64,000 bases of DNA, taken from positions 2,046,001-2,110,000 of the forward strand of contig CAVSES010000001.1 of the NCBI GenBank assembly GCA_963727045.1, given 5' to 3'. Below are positions 48,121 through 59,200 of the stretch, one piece after another. Made by a program: the position numbers and the translations under genes. Numbering within the stretch: position 1 is the first letter of the stretch; every line of letters begins with the position of its first letter. This DNA comes from Bog-1198 sp963727045 (GTDB lineage: Bacteria > Pseudomonadota > Gammaproteobacteria > Steroidobacterales > Steroidobacteraceae). Below the pieces are notes generated by a model that ran no database searches, was not told the origin of the DNA, and worked only from the letters and a program-made list of their open reading frames with translations.

Positions 48121-49424
48121 GCGGTGCCGAACTTGGTTTCGACTTCGATGCCGATCGATTTGAGGAAATCATTCGGCAAGATGCCGCCCGCGCTCACGAT
48201 CACGGCGTCGTTGCGCAACGTTAATTCCTTCCCATCCTGCTTCAGGAGCACCTCTTCCGGTCGAATTTCACGAATCTGAGAATTCAGCAAGATCTTGAGC
48301 TGGCCCTTGGTGCTCGCCGCATCGACGCGCTGGCGGTTGCGCTGCTTGGCGCGCTGGAACGCGTCGCCGCGGTACGACAGGTGCACCTCGGTATCGCCAA
48401 GCTCGGCGATGCTGGCCGCCGCCTCGAGCGCACTGTCGCCGCCGCCGACGACGATCACCTTCTGGCCGCGGTATTGTTCGGGATCGATGAGGCGGTACAC
48501 CACTTTGGGCAGCTCTTCGCCCGGTACGCCGAGCTTGCGGGGTGTGCCGCGCCGCCCGATTCCCAACAGCACGCTCGACGCGAGATACTGCTGGGTGCTG
48601 GTTTTCACCTGAAACGCCCCGTCCTTCCTTTGCATGCTCTCCACGCGTTCCTGATAGCGTATCTTGAGGCCGTTGCCTTTGCACGCCTGAGTCCAGAATT
48701 TCAGCAGCTCTTCCTTGGAGGTATTGCGGAACTGCACCTTGCCGACGATCGGCAATTCGACGGGAGCCGTCATCACCAGCTTGCCGCGCGGATACTGGAA
48801 CACGGCGCCGCCGAGCGAGTCTTGTTCGATCGTCTGATAATTGAGACCCATCTTCTTGGCCGCAAGCGACGCGGCCAGACCCGCCGGCCCCGCACCCACG
48901 ATCAGCACGTCGAGCGCGCCGGGATTCTTCCTGCCCGCCTTGGCGATTGCCTCGAGTGCCTGCCGACCCTGCGTCAGTGCATTTTTGATGAGGCCCATGC
49001 CGCCGAGTTCGCCCGCCACGAAGATTCCCGGCACATTGGATTCGAAATTCGGTTTGAGCACCGGAATGTCGAGGCCGCGCCGCTCGGTGCCGAACACCAG
49101 CGTGATCGCGTCGAATGGGCAGGCGGTCTTGCACGCACCGTGTCCAATGCACTCGGTGGGTCCGATCAGCACGGCCTTGCCGTCGATGAGGCCGAGCACA
49201 TCGTGATGCGATGTCTCGGGGCAGGCCTTGACGCAGGCGCCGCACCCTAGGCATTTGCTGGCGTCGATGAGCGGATGCAAGGAGGCCGGTTCGGTCATGC
49301 CGGAGGCGACGGTTTCTTCGAGCACATGAAGATGGCGGGAATGGGTGCGCCGCTGACGCAGAGCGTACAGGGTGGTGATGGCGACCAGAGGCACCACATA
49401 AACGGCGAGAGTCCAGAAATCCAT
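48117..49424 (-). CDS. Membrane-anchored ferredoxin-flavin NAD(P)-dependent oxidoreductase
   Basis: A 435-residue protein with an N-terminal membrane helix (WTLAVYVVPLVAITTLYAL). Two ferredoxin motifs follow: CLGCGACVKACPETS (about 57-71) and CIGHGACKTACPFDA, where His replaces the second Cys as in relatives of this family. From about 165 comes a thioredoxin-reductase-like flavoprotein with dinucleotide motifs VLIVGAGPAGLAASLA (FAD) and VIVVGGGDSALEAAAS (NADPH). The CxxC redox disulfide of true thioredoxin reductase is absent. Expected role: electron transfer between NAD(P)H, ferredoxin clusters and a membrane partner. It diverges from the cytochrome operon and overlaps the ankyrin gene by 4 bp. 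Confidence 0.85.
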   Translation of the reverse strand: MDFWTLAVYVVPLVAITTLYALRQRRTHSRHLHVLEETVASGMTEPASLHPLIDASKCLGCGACVKACPETSHHDVLGLIDGKAVLIGPTECIGHGACKTACPFDAITLVFGTERRGLDIPVLKPNFESNVPGIFVAGELGGMGLIKNALTQGRQALEAIAKAGRKNPGALDVLIVGAGPAGLAASLAAKKMGLNYQTIEQDSLGGAVFQYPRGKLVMTAPVELPIVGKVQFRNTSKEELLKFWTQACKGNGLKIRYQERVESMQRKDGAFQVKTSTQQYLASSVLLGIGRRGTPRKLGVPGEELPKVVYRLIDPEQYRGQKVIVVGGGDSALEAAASIAELGDTEVHLSYRGDAFQRAKQRNRQRVDAASTKGQLKILLNSQIREIRPEEVLLKQDGKELTLRNDAVIVSAGGILPNDFLKSIGIEVETKFGTA

Positions 49425-49503
49425 GAAAGAATCCGCGCTTTGTAATCTCTACAAGTGACTGAATTATGTCCAATAAACAATATGCTTTATAACATCAAAT
49501 TTC

Positions 49504-49519
49504 TGTGAGTCTCCTCACT
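49504..49519. promoter_or_regulatory. CRP-like site in the divergent region of the electron-transfer island
   Basis: TGTGAGTCTCCTCACT matches CRP half-sites TGTGA-N6-TCACA at nine of ten positions and contains GTGAG-TCTC-CTCAC as a perfect inverted repeat. It lies in the 240-bp A/T-rich space between the oxidoreductase gene and the cytochrome operon, so it could serve both. A perfect version occurs at 44231-44246. Confidence 0.45.
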
Positions 49520-49664
49520 TGTTCCATGTCCCGAAAGTGTCGCGGTTTGCACACATTGTATTCGTTGAAACAAGCAGTATTACAATCCGCACAAGAAGCA
49601 ATTTGCGCGCTGCAAAGGGGACGCCCGACTGTCAGGCGTACAGCGCGGTAACGGAGTTTATTTG

Positions 49665-50597
49665 ATGCCCTTATTTTGGTTCTTCGCCGGTGCAATGACA
49701 ACGCTCGCCGCCCTCGTTGTGCTGCTGCCGTGGCTGCGCAAAATGCCGCGCCTTGCATCACTGCCCACGCTCCCTTGGCAGGCTTCCTTCGTTGCCGTCG
49801 TCTCATCGGCGGCGATCCTCGGTTACGGTTTGCTTGGAAATTCGGGCGCGACGCGGACGTCTGCGCCGAACCCCTTCGCTACCGCGGCGAAAGTCTTTGC
49901 AGACACCACCGGCGGCGGGCCTGCCGGTGCCGCAAATCCCTCGGGCAATTCCGCCGGCGCTCCCGCAAAGGCCTCTGCGGGCTCGATGAATTCCGCCATC
50001 GCGAATCTCGAATCCCGTCTCGCCAAGGGCGGCGGCAGCGATGGTGACTGGGAGCTCCTGGCGAAATCGTTCGAATTCTTGGGACGTCCGGCGGATGCCG
50101 CCAAGGCGCGTGCGCGGCAGCTGCCTCCCGTGCCGACGGACGGGGATGCGCCCCCGGCATCCACGGCGAGCGTGGCGCCCGGTTCATCGACCGGGCCTGT
50201 CGCGGCGATGAGTGGCACCGCTGCCACCGGCGGCACCGCGACCACCCGCGGCACCGCAGTCACAGGCGAGATTACGCTGGCCCCTGCCTTGAAGGCCAAG
50301 GCGTCCGCCGGAGAAACTTTGTTCATCGTGGCCAAGTCGGTCGACACCCCGGGCGTTCCGGTGGCGGTGCTCCGCGGCAGCGTGGGAAGCTGGCCCCTGA
50401 AGTTCACGCTCGATGACTCGCAGTCGATGTTGCCGGGACGAAATCTCTCGAACGCCGGGCGAGTGACCATCGAAGCGCGCATTTCCCAGAAGGGCCAGCC
50501 GCTTCCGGCAACGGGCGATCTGCAGGGCTCGAGCGGCGTGGTCAATCCGGCCGATCATCAGCCGCTCAAAATCACCATCGACCGCGTGATCTCATGA
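49665..50597 (+). CDS. CcmI-like protein (C-terminal cytochrome c biogenesis domain) at the head of the cytochrome operon
   Basis: A 310-residue protein from ATG 49665 (GGAG nine bases upstream). It has two N-terminal membrane helices (FWFFAGAMTTLAALVVLLPW; SFVAVVSSAAILGYGLL) and a low-complexity Ala/Gly/Ser region with a short TPR-like piece (DGDWELLAKSFEFLGRPADAAKARAR). The C-terminal domain matches the end of CcmI/CycH: ETLFIVAKS, FTLDDSQSMLPG, VTIEARISQKGQ and GDLQGSSG. CcmI presents apocytochrome c to the haem ligase. No other ccm gene is present, so this is probably a dedicated copy for the multihaem proteins downstream. It overlaps the next gene by 4 bp. Confidence 0.75.
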   Translation: MPLFWFFAGAMTTLAALVVLLPWLRKMPRLASLPTLPWQASFVAVVSSAAILGYGLLGNSGATRTSAPNPFATAAKVFADTTGGGPAGAANPSGNSAGAPAKASAGSMNSAIANLESRLAKGGGSDGDWELLAKSFEFLGRPADAAKARARQLPPVPTDGDAPPASTASVAPGSSTGPVAAMSGTAATGGTATTRGTAVTGEITLAPALKAKASAGETLFIVAKSVDTPGVPVAVLRGSVGSWPLKFTLDDSQSMLPGRNLSNAGRVTIEARISQKGQPLPATGDLQGSSGVVNPADHQPLKITIDRVIS

Positions 50598-51487
50598 ACA
50601 CGGTTGCCGACAAACTTCCTGCCGCCGCCGCGGCCGAGCCGCCGAAGCTGCCCCGCCTGCATTGGCCGTTGATATGGACCGTGGTGGTCGCTGTTCTCGT
50701 GACATGGGGCATGCATGCCCACCTCGAGCGCTACATCACGCCGCAACGCGGCATCGGCTACTGGCTGGGCATCATCGGCGGATCGATGATGATCCTGTTG
50801 CTGCTCTATTCCGCGCGCAAGCGCTTCCGCTGGCTTCGCTGGATGGGAGGTATACCCGGCTGGTTCGAATTTCACATGGTGCTCGGCGTCGTCGGTCCGA
50901 TATTCGTGCTCTTTCATGCCAACTTCAGCCTGGGCGCGACGAACAGCAACGTGGCGCTGTTCAGCATGCTGCTGGTCGCTGCCAGCGGCGTGGTGGGCCG
51001 CTACATCTATACTCGGTTGCACGCGCGCCTCGAGGGCCACGAGGATACGCTGGAGCAATTGATGGCCGTCGGCAAGCGCCTCAGCGCGCAAACGACGTCG
51101 GTCTCGTTTCTGCCGGGCCTCCTGGATGCGATCACCCGGGTGGAGCAAAAAATGATCAAGCCTCCCGCGGGCGGCATTGCCCGGTTTTTGCATCTCTCCA
51201 CCGGCGCAGTCCGCATGGCCATGGCGCGCTGGATGGTTCGCCGGGAAATCGAAGAGGCGGTCCAAAAGGCGCGCCGACATGAATCGCTGCTCATCGCCCG
51301 CCACGCCGGCCGACTGGGCCTGGTTGCCCGCCAATACGCGTACCGGCGGCTGGATGCCGGCCGGCGCATGACGGAATACAAGATGTACTCCCGGCTGTTC
51401 TCGTTCTGGCATGTGCTGCACATTCCCCTCTTTTTCATGCTGCTGATCGCCGGCATCGTTCACGTAATCGCGATCAACGTCTACTGA
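50594..51487 (+). CDS. Polytopic membrane protein with paired histidines, possible b-type cytochrome
   Basis: This 297-residue protein has about five membrane helices: 24-44, 56-76, 91-114 (WFEFHMVLGVVGPIFVLFHANF), 118-140, and the last (FWHVLHIPLFFMLLIAGIVH). Helix 3 has two His spaced 15 apart and the last helix has three, a pattern that could coordinate two b haems as in ferric-reductase-like or cytochrome b561-like proteins. Between helices 4 and 5 lies a cytoplasmic helical region of about 120 residues. It is probably the inner-membrane quinol-to-cytochrome step for the multihaem proteins. Family assignment is by pattern only; it follows the CcmI-like gene with ATGA overlap. Confidence 0.7.
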   Translation: MNTVADKLPAAAAAEPPKLPRLHWPLIWTVVVAVLVTWGMHAHLERYITPQRGIGYWLGIIGGSMMILLLLYSARKRFRWLRWMGGIPGWFEFHMVLGVVGPIFVLFHANFSLGATNSNVALFSMLLVAASGVVGRYIYTRLHARLEGHEDTLEQLMAVGKRLSAQTTSVSFLPGLLDAITRVEQKMIKPPAGGIARFLHLSTGAVRMAMARWMVRREIEEAVQKARRHESLLIARHAGRLGLVARQYAYRRLDAGRRMTEYKMYSRLFSFWHVLHIPLFFMLLIAGIVHVIAINVY

Positions 51488-51603
51488 CGGGGAAATTGTC
51501 TGGCAGCGCAGACGGACTGACTGGGGTACGCACGGCGTTTATGCTTTGCAGTACAAAGATTGGGATGATGCAATGAGGACGCGATGAACAAGAACAATGC
51601 ACT

Positions 51604-53229
51604 ATGGCTTCTCGCGAGCGCCACGGCAGCGGCGGTGGAGTCTGCTGGGCGGCCGTGCGTCGCGCCTTAGGGATCTTGACGGCCATGGCGCTCCTCTCAG
51701 CACTTTTCGGAGCTACAGCCAAGCCTGCCTGGGCCGCGAACGTGGAGACCCTCCTCATGCCCGGCAAGGTGACGAAGGCCCATGTCAAGCAGGAGGAAAC
51801 CTGCACGAACTGCCACGACCGTTCGAACGTGCGCACGCAGACTTCGCTGTGCCTGGATTGTCACAAGGACATAGCCGAGGACGTGCGCCAGCACCAGCGC
51901 TACCACGGCCGCATGCCCAATTCCGGCGTGGGTGAATGCAAGGCATGCCATACGGAGCATCGAGGCCGCAACGCCGACATCGTGCAGTTGAGCCGCGCCC
52001 AATTCGACCATCGGCTCACCGACTTCGCGCTCGAGGGCGCGCACGCCTCCCTCGACTGCGCGGCCTGCCACAAGAAGGGAGACGCGTGGCGCAAGGCGCC
52101 CGCAAAATGCATCGACTGCCACAAGAACGATGATGCGCACGGCGGCCAGTTCACCCAGTCCTGCGGCGAATGTCACAGTTCCATGACCTGGACGGGCGGG
52201 AAATTCGATCATGACAAGACGAACTTCAAGCTGACGGGCGCGCACGCCTCCGTCACATGCGACGCGTGCCACGTCGGAGGGCGGTACAAACAAACGCCCA
52301 AAACCTGCGTGGGCTGCCATGCGACCGACGACGAACATCGCGGGTCGCGCGGCAACGACTGCGGCAAGTGCCATGTGACGAAAGAGTGGAAGACGGCGAA
52401 GTTCGACCATCTCAAGGAAACGGGCTACGAACTTCTGGGCGTGCACGACGAAATCAACTGCGTCGCCTGCCACCGCAGCGGCAACTACAAGGACAAGATC
52501 CCCAAGGACTGCAACGGCTGCCACCAGGCCGACGATGCGCACGCGGGGCGATTCGGCAAGAAGTGCGAGGATTGCCACGACAACGACCGCTGGCAGGTCG
52601 AGAATTACGATCACACCGGGCGGCACGAATTCCCGCTGGTGGGTGCGCACGCCAAGATCGACTGCTATGCCTGCCACACCGCGGACGCTTCGACTCAAAA
52701 GCTCGCCAAGGATTGCGCCGGCTGCCACCGCAGCGAAGACCCGCACGGCGGCAAGCTCAAGGAGGGCTGCGAAACCTGCCATGGCCAGCAGTCCTGGCGT
52801 TCGGAGATCGTCTTCGAGCACGACCTGACCGAATTCCCCCTGCTCGGCCTTCACCGGGTCGTCAGCTGCGCGCAGTGTCACGCGACCCTCGCATTCAATC
52901 GCGCCCCGTCGACCTGCGTCGACTGCCACGCGCACGATGACGTGCACAAGGGTGGACTCGGCAAGAAGTGCGAGACCTGCCATTCTCCCAACGGGTGGCC
53001 GCTGTGGGTCTTCGATCATGCGAAGCAGACGCCCGATCGATTTGCGCTGATCGGCGCACACGCCAAACTGCAATGCGCCGATTGCCACCACGAACCGCCG
53101 GGTTCCGTCAAAACCTCGCCGCTCTGCGGGAGCTGTCACCACAAGGATGACCGGCACCTCGGCGAATACGGTGCGGCTTGCGATCGATGTCATACGACCT
53201 ACTCCTGGAAAGGCGCACGGATTCAATAA
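51604..53229 (+). CDS. 21-haem c-type cytochrome (periplasmic, c7/c3-like repeats)
   Basis: A 541-residue exported protein with 21 CxxCH motifs, which I counted individually. After a signal-peptide-like segment (GILTAMALLSALFGATAKPAWA) the haems come mostly in triads, for example CAACH, CIDCH, CGECH, each followed by a His-bearing FDH segment (KFDHDKTNFKLTGAHASV). Six such triads plus extras suggest stacked c7-like trihaem modules and bis-His ligation. Spacing and lack of an anchor suggest a periplasmic nanowire-like carrier. The start is uncertain: ATG 51604 is in frame, while another ATG at 51584 (GAGG upstream) opens a signal-like peptide in a different frame. It ends 2 bp before the 66-haem gene. 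Confidence 0.9.
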   Translation: MASRERHGSGGGVCWAAVRRALGILTAMALLSALFGATAKPAWAANVETLLMPGKVTKAHVKQEETCTNCHDRSNVRTQTSLCLDCHKDIAEDVRQHQRYHGRMPNSGVGECKACHTEHRGRNADIVQLSRAQFDHRLTDFALEGAHASLDCAACHKKGDAWRKAPAKCIDCHKNDDAHGGQFTQSCGECHSSMTWTGGKFDHDKTNFKLTGAHASVTCDACHVGGRYKQTPKTCVGCHATDDEHRGSRGNDCGKCHVTKEWKTAKFDHLKETGYELLGVHDEINCVACHRSGNYKDKIPKDCNGCHQADDAHAGRFGKKCEDCHDNDRWQVENYDHTGRHEFPLVGAHAKIDCYACHTADASTQKLAKDCAGCHRSEDPHGGKLKEGCETCHGQQSWRSEIVFEHDLTEFPLLGLHRVVSCAQCHATLAFNRAPSTCVDCHAHDDVHKGGLGKKCETCHSPNGWPLWVFDHAKQTPDRFALIGAHAKLQCADCHHEPPGSVKTSPLCGSCHHKDDRHLGEYGAACDRCHTTYSWKGARIQ

Positions 53230-53231
53230 GA

Positions 53232-56200
53232 ATGAAAGGCCGGCTCACATCGGGTTGGATCACGCGCGCCTCGGCAGCGCTCACCCTGGGCACGCTCGCC
53301 TTGGGGCTGCTGATGCTCGCGCCGGCGTCGCCGGTGGCCGCGGCAGCTGCCGCGCCGCCCATCACGGTACCCTTCGATCACCTCTCGACCGGCTTCGAAC
53401 TCGACGGCGTGCATCGCGATCTGCCGTGCGAATCCTGCCACCTCAACGCGATCTTCAAGGGAACGCCGAGAAACTGCGGGGTTTGCCACATCCAGGGTTC
53501 GACGTTCAACGCGACGCCGAAGACTTCGACCCACATCCAAAGCACGAACAACTGCGCGGCCTGCCACGACACGACCTCGTTCCGGCCCCAGGTGCATTTC
53601 GATCACGCCGAGGTGATGGGGAGCTGCGTCAGCTGCCACAACGGCACCATCGCCACCGGCAAGGATCCGAAGCTTCATCCACAGACCAGCGACACGTGCG
53701 AGTCCTGCCACACGGTGATGAGCTGGAATCCGCCCAAAGCGGTCGACCACACGCAGATCCCGCTGGCGGTGTCCGGCTTCTGCATCATCTGCCACAACGG
53801 CGTGCAGGCCACCGGCAAGAACAAGGGCCACGTCGTAACCTCGCTCGAATGCGGCGATTGCCACCTCACGACCTCCTGGCTCGGCGCGAACTTCGATCAC
53901 ACCAACATCAGAAGCGGCTGCTTCAGCTGCCACAACGGCACCAAGGCGGTGGGCAAGCAGGGCAATCACATGCCCACCACGAATCTCTGCGAGGACTGCC
54001 ATACCACCGGCCTCGGCACGAAGACGCCGAGCTGGGCGCCCTCGGCATTCGCCCACACGCAGATGACGGTGACGACCTGCCAGACCTGCCACAGCGGGTC
54101 GGTCAAGATCACGACCGGTTTCGTGACCGGCCAACCGGCCAATCACGTTCCGCCCATTCCCTCGACCATCGACTGCGGCGTCTGCCACGGCAACAATCCG
54201 GCGGCGGAAACCTGGACGGTCCTCGCTGCGAGCATTCCGGTGCTGCACAGCGGATTGAACGTGAGCAATTGCGTGCTGTGCCACGGCGGCCAGACCTTCG
54301 CCGGCGTGCCCGCCCCGTATATTCCGATGTCGATTACAGGGGTCTCGCCCACCAAGAAGGCCCCGCTCGCGCCGCCGCACATCCCGATCCTCGCCGGGGT
54401 CGATTGCAGCTCCTGCCACGGCGCGGCCTATCAGGCCGGCGGCTTCGGCCCGGCCACCGCCATGAATGCGGCCAAGCACGCCTTTGTATCGACCACCTGC
54501 GACACCTGCCATGACACCGGCAAGAGCTTCTATGTCGGCGCCGGCACGCGCGCTGCAGCTGCGCCCGGCCAACCACGTCAGCAGCAACGATCCGCGCATG
54601 GCCACGGGCGACTGTTCGCTGTGCCACGAGACCAAGGACTGGGTCAGCACCGCCATGCCCGACGGGCATATGCCGAACCCGAGCAATCTGACCTGCGCCA
54701 CCTGCCATGCCTCTGCGCCGAACGACTACACCCCGGCGACCCTCGCGGCGAATTCGGTCCTGCACAGGGGCATCAGCGGCAACTGCGGTCTGTGCCACGG
54801 CAACAACGTCGCCGCGCTCACCTGGGCCAACAATTTCACCCCCAAGGATGCGCTGCTCGCACCGATCCATATCCCGTATCTCTCGGGAACGGACTGCAGT
54901 TCCTGCCATTCATCGAGCACGTATGCGGCCGGCACCTTCGGACCGATGAACATGACGCAGGCCAAGCACTCCTTCGTGCCCACTTCCTGCAATACCTGCC
55001 ACGAAGCGGGCTTGAGCTTCTACATGGGCGCCGCGAGCCCCGCGCTGCAGGGCCGCCCCGCCGACCACACCGTCGGACAGATGGTGGCGCCGAACGACTG
55101 CAGCCTCTGCCACACCACGGCGAATTGGAACAGCAACGCCCTGCCCACGGGGCATATGCCGAACCCCGGCAACGCGGCCTGCAACGTGTGCCATACCACC
55201 GCGCCGAACGACTACACGCCGGCGACGTTGGCTGCGATCCCCGTGCTGCACACCGGCGTCAGCACCGGCTGCGGCACGTGCCACGGCGGAACGACGGTGC
55301 TGACCTGGTACAACAATTACGTGCCGAAAGACGCGCTTCTCACCCCGTCGCATATCCCATATCTGTCCGGGTCCGACTGCAGCTCCTGCCACGCGAAGAA
55401 CTACGTCACCGGAGGCTTTGGTCCGACGACCATGAGCGCGGCGAAGCATGCATTCGTGCCAACCTCCTGCGATACCTGCCACGAAGCGGGCTTGAGCTTC
55501 TACATGGGCGCCTCGAGCCCCGCGCTGCAGGGGCGCCCCGCCGACCACAACGTTGGACAGATGGTGGCGCCGAACGATTGCAGCCTCTGCCACACCACGA
55601 CCGACTGGAACAGCAATACTCTTCCCACGGGGCATATGCCGAACCCCGGCAACGCCGCCTGCAACGTGTGCCATACCACCGCGCCGAACGACTACACGCC
55701 GGCGACGTTGGCGGCGATCCCCGTGCTGCACACCGGCGTCAGCACCGGCTGCGGCACGTGCCACGGCGGAACGACGGTGCTGACCTGGTACAACAATTAC
55801 GTGCCGAAAGACGCGCTTCTCACCCCGTCGCATATCCCATACTTGTCCGGGTCCGACTGCAGCTCCTGCCACGCAAAGAACTACGTCACCGGAGGCTTTG
55901 GTCCGACGACCATGAGCGCGGCGAAGCATGCCTTCGTGCCGACGACCTGCGATACCTGCCACGAGACCGGCTCGAGTTTCTACATGGGCGCCTCGACCCC
56001 CGCGCTGCAAGTGCGGCCCGCGAGCCACATCTCGAGCGGCAACCCGCAGGAGGTCTCCGGGGACTGCTCCGGATGTCACAACACGACCGATTGGACCACC
56101 ACCGCCAAGCCTGCCAACCACATGCCGACTCCGGGCACCCAGACTTGCTCGGTCTGCCACACCGCCATCGGCACCACCGAGGCGAGTTACGCCACCTTGG

Positions 56201-59200
56201 CCAGCGTCGCGGTGCTGCACACGGGCGTCACCGGCAATTGCGGCGCATGCCACGGCGCATATACCGCCCCACTCACCTGGTACAACAACTACACGCCGAA
56301 AGACGCCATATTGGCGGGCCTGCCGCATATTCCGTATCTCACCGGCACGGATTGCGCCTCCTGCCATTCGGCAACCTATTCGGCGGGTGGTTTCGGGCCG
56401 GCGACGGCGATGAGCCCCGCCAAGCATGCTTTCGTCCCAACCACCTGCGATACCTGCCACGACACCGGGCCGAAGTATTACGTCGGCACGGGTACGGCTC
56501 TGCAGCTGCGGCCGGCCAATCACATCTCCTCGCCCAACCCGCCGAGCCAGGCGACCGGCGACTGCTCGCTCTGCCACAACACCACGGTCTGGACCACGCC
56601 GACCACGCTGCCGAACGGTCATATGCCGATTCCGGGCACGCAAGTGTGCTCGGTCTGCCACACCGGGAACCTGAATACGATCGCTGGCTATGCCACGATG
56701 GCGAGCCTGCCGATCCTGCACACGGGCATCACCACCGGCTGCAATCAATGCCACGGCGGAACGACGCCGCTCACGTTCTACAACAACAACGACAACCCGA
56801 AGGCGGCGCCGGCCAACCATATACCGTCGTTCACCAACAACGACTGCAGCGCCTGCCATAAGGCGAATTACGCCGCGGGCGGCTTCGGGCCGATGAACAT
56901 GACGGCCGCCACGCACACGAATGTGTCGACCATGGCCTGCAAGACCTGCCACGAAGCGGGCTTGAGCTTCTACATGGGCGCGGCAAGTCCGGGTCTGCAG
57001 GGCCGCCCCGCCGATCACACCAGCACCAGCATGGCTGCGCCGAACGATTGTGCCGGCTGCCACACCACCGCGAACTGGAACAGCAATACGATGCCGTCCG
57101 GGCACATGCCGAACCCGGCGAATACCGCTTGCGACACCTGCCACATCACGGCGCCGGCCAGTTACAAGACCTTCGCGGCGAATTCGGTATTGCACACGGG
57201 CATCACCGGCAACTGCTCCCAGTGCCACGGCGCCGGCACGCAGCTCTCGTTCTACAACAACGACATGGTGGTCAAGGACAGCGTGCTCTCGCCGCCGCAC
57301 ATCCCGTATCTTGCCGGCACCGATTGCAGCGTCTGCCACAAATCGAGCACGTATGCGGCGGGCACCTTCGGCCCGATGAACATGACGCAGGCCACGCACG
57401 CGTACGTGTCCACGACCTGCGCCACCTGCCACGGCACGGCTACCGTCTCGTTCTACGTCGGGGCTGCGAGCCCGGGCATGCAGCTGCGCCCGTCGGACCA
57501 CACCTCAGGCACCATGCTGACCGGCGATTGCGGCGGCTGCCACACGACGGCGAACTGGAACAGCAACACCCTGCCCTCCGGCCACATGCCCAATCCCGGC
57601 AATCAGACCTGCACCGTCTGCCACACCGGCGCGCCGTCCAATTACAAGGTATTTGCGGCGAATTCGGTATTGCACACGGGCATCACCGGCAACTGCTCGC
57701 AATGCCATGGCGCCGGCACGCAGCTCTCGTTCTACAACAACGACATGGTGGTCAAGGACAGCGTGCTCTCGCCGCCGCACATCCCGTATCTTGCCGGCGC
57801 CGACTGCAGCGCCTGTCACAAGTCGACCAGCTACGCCGCCGGCACCTTCGGCCCGATGAACATGACCCAGGCCACCCACGCCTTCGTGTCGACGACCTGC
57901 GCCACTTGCCATGGCACGGCAACGGTCTCCTTCTACATCGGGGCTGCGAGCCCGGGCATGCAGCTGCGCCCGTCGGACCATACCTCGGGAACCATGCTGA
58001 CCGGCGATTGCGGCGGCTGCCACACGACGGCGAACTGGAACAGCAACAGCCTGCCCGCCGGACACATGCCCAATCCCGGCAATCAGACCTGCACTGTCTG
58101 CCACACCGGCGCGCCCGCGAATTACAAGGTATTTGCGGCGAATTCGGTATTGCACACGGGCATCACGGGCAACTGCTCGCAATGCCATGGCGCCGGCACA
58201 CAGCTCTCTTTCTACAACAACGACATGGTGGTCAAGGACAGCGTGCTCTCGCCCGCGCACATTCCGTATCTCGCCGGCACGGATTGCAGTTCCTGTCACA
58301 AGTCGACCACCTACGCCGCCGGAACCTTCGGTCCGATGAACATGACGCAGGCCACCCACGCGTTCGTCTCCACGACCTGCGACACCTGTCATGCGTCGGC
58401 CAAGGGCAGCCTGTACATGGGCGCGGCAAATCCCGCCCTGCAGCTGCGCCCGGCAGACCACACCTCAGGCACCATGCTGACCGGCGATTGCAGCGGCTGC
58501 CACACCACCGCGAACTGGAACAGCAATGCGCTGCCGGCGGGACACATGCCGAATCCCGGCAATCAAGGCTGCAATGTCTGCCACACGGCCGCGCCGACGA
58601 ATTACGCGACGATGGCGACGAATGCGGTTCTGCATACCGGGATCACCAAGGGTTGCATCTCCTGTCACGGCCAGACCCAGCTGTCGTTCTACAACAATAA
58701 TGATCCGCCGAAACCGATGGTCGCCAACCACATCCCCTCGGGCGCAACGCCCTGCGAGGATTGCCATGCGATCAGCTTCACGACATTCAGCGGCACGACC
58801 ATGTCGTCGGCCAAGCACACGCTGATGTTCGCGGTGATCGGCAAGACCTGCGACGCCTGCCACGAGACGGGAAGAAGCTTCTTTGGCGTCAACAACCTGA
58901 CCACGCGACCCAACGGTCACCACGTCGGCCAGGACTGCAGCGGCTGCCACAACACGAACAATTGGGACGGCGGCGGCCAGAAGCGCACGGTGGCGGCCGC
59001 GACGACCCCGACTCGCAGCACCATAGGCACGGTGGTCGGCGCGCCCGCGAGCCGGCCGGGAACCACCTTGCTCGCGTCGGGGCGCCTGCCCCGGGGCGAT
59101 GTGCCGGGCCCCGCCAGCGGCATGCTCGGCGGCGTTACGGGCACGCTCGGCGGTGCTTCGGGGCAGTTCTCCCACATCGGCGTGACCAGCAATTGTGTCA

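Noticed and set aside
49565..49586. TTGAAA and TACAAT as a sigma-70 promoter for the cytochrome operon
   Set aside because: Spacing between hexamers is about 10 bp, too short for a functional pair.
54910..57501. 863-codon minus-strand open frame opposite the giant cytochrome
   Set aside because: It mirrors the 480-bp repeats on the opposite strand and has no motif of its own; the plus strand has CxxCH motifs at regular spacing.
54613..58935. Possible CRISPR array or satellite DNA because of regular repeats
   Set aside because: Units are about 480 bp, coding and in frame, with no short spacers; they encode pentahaem modules.
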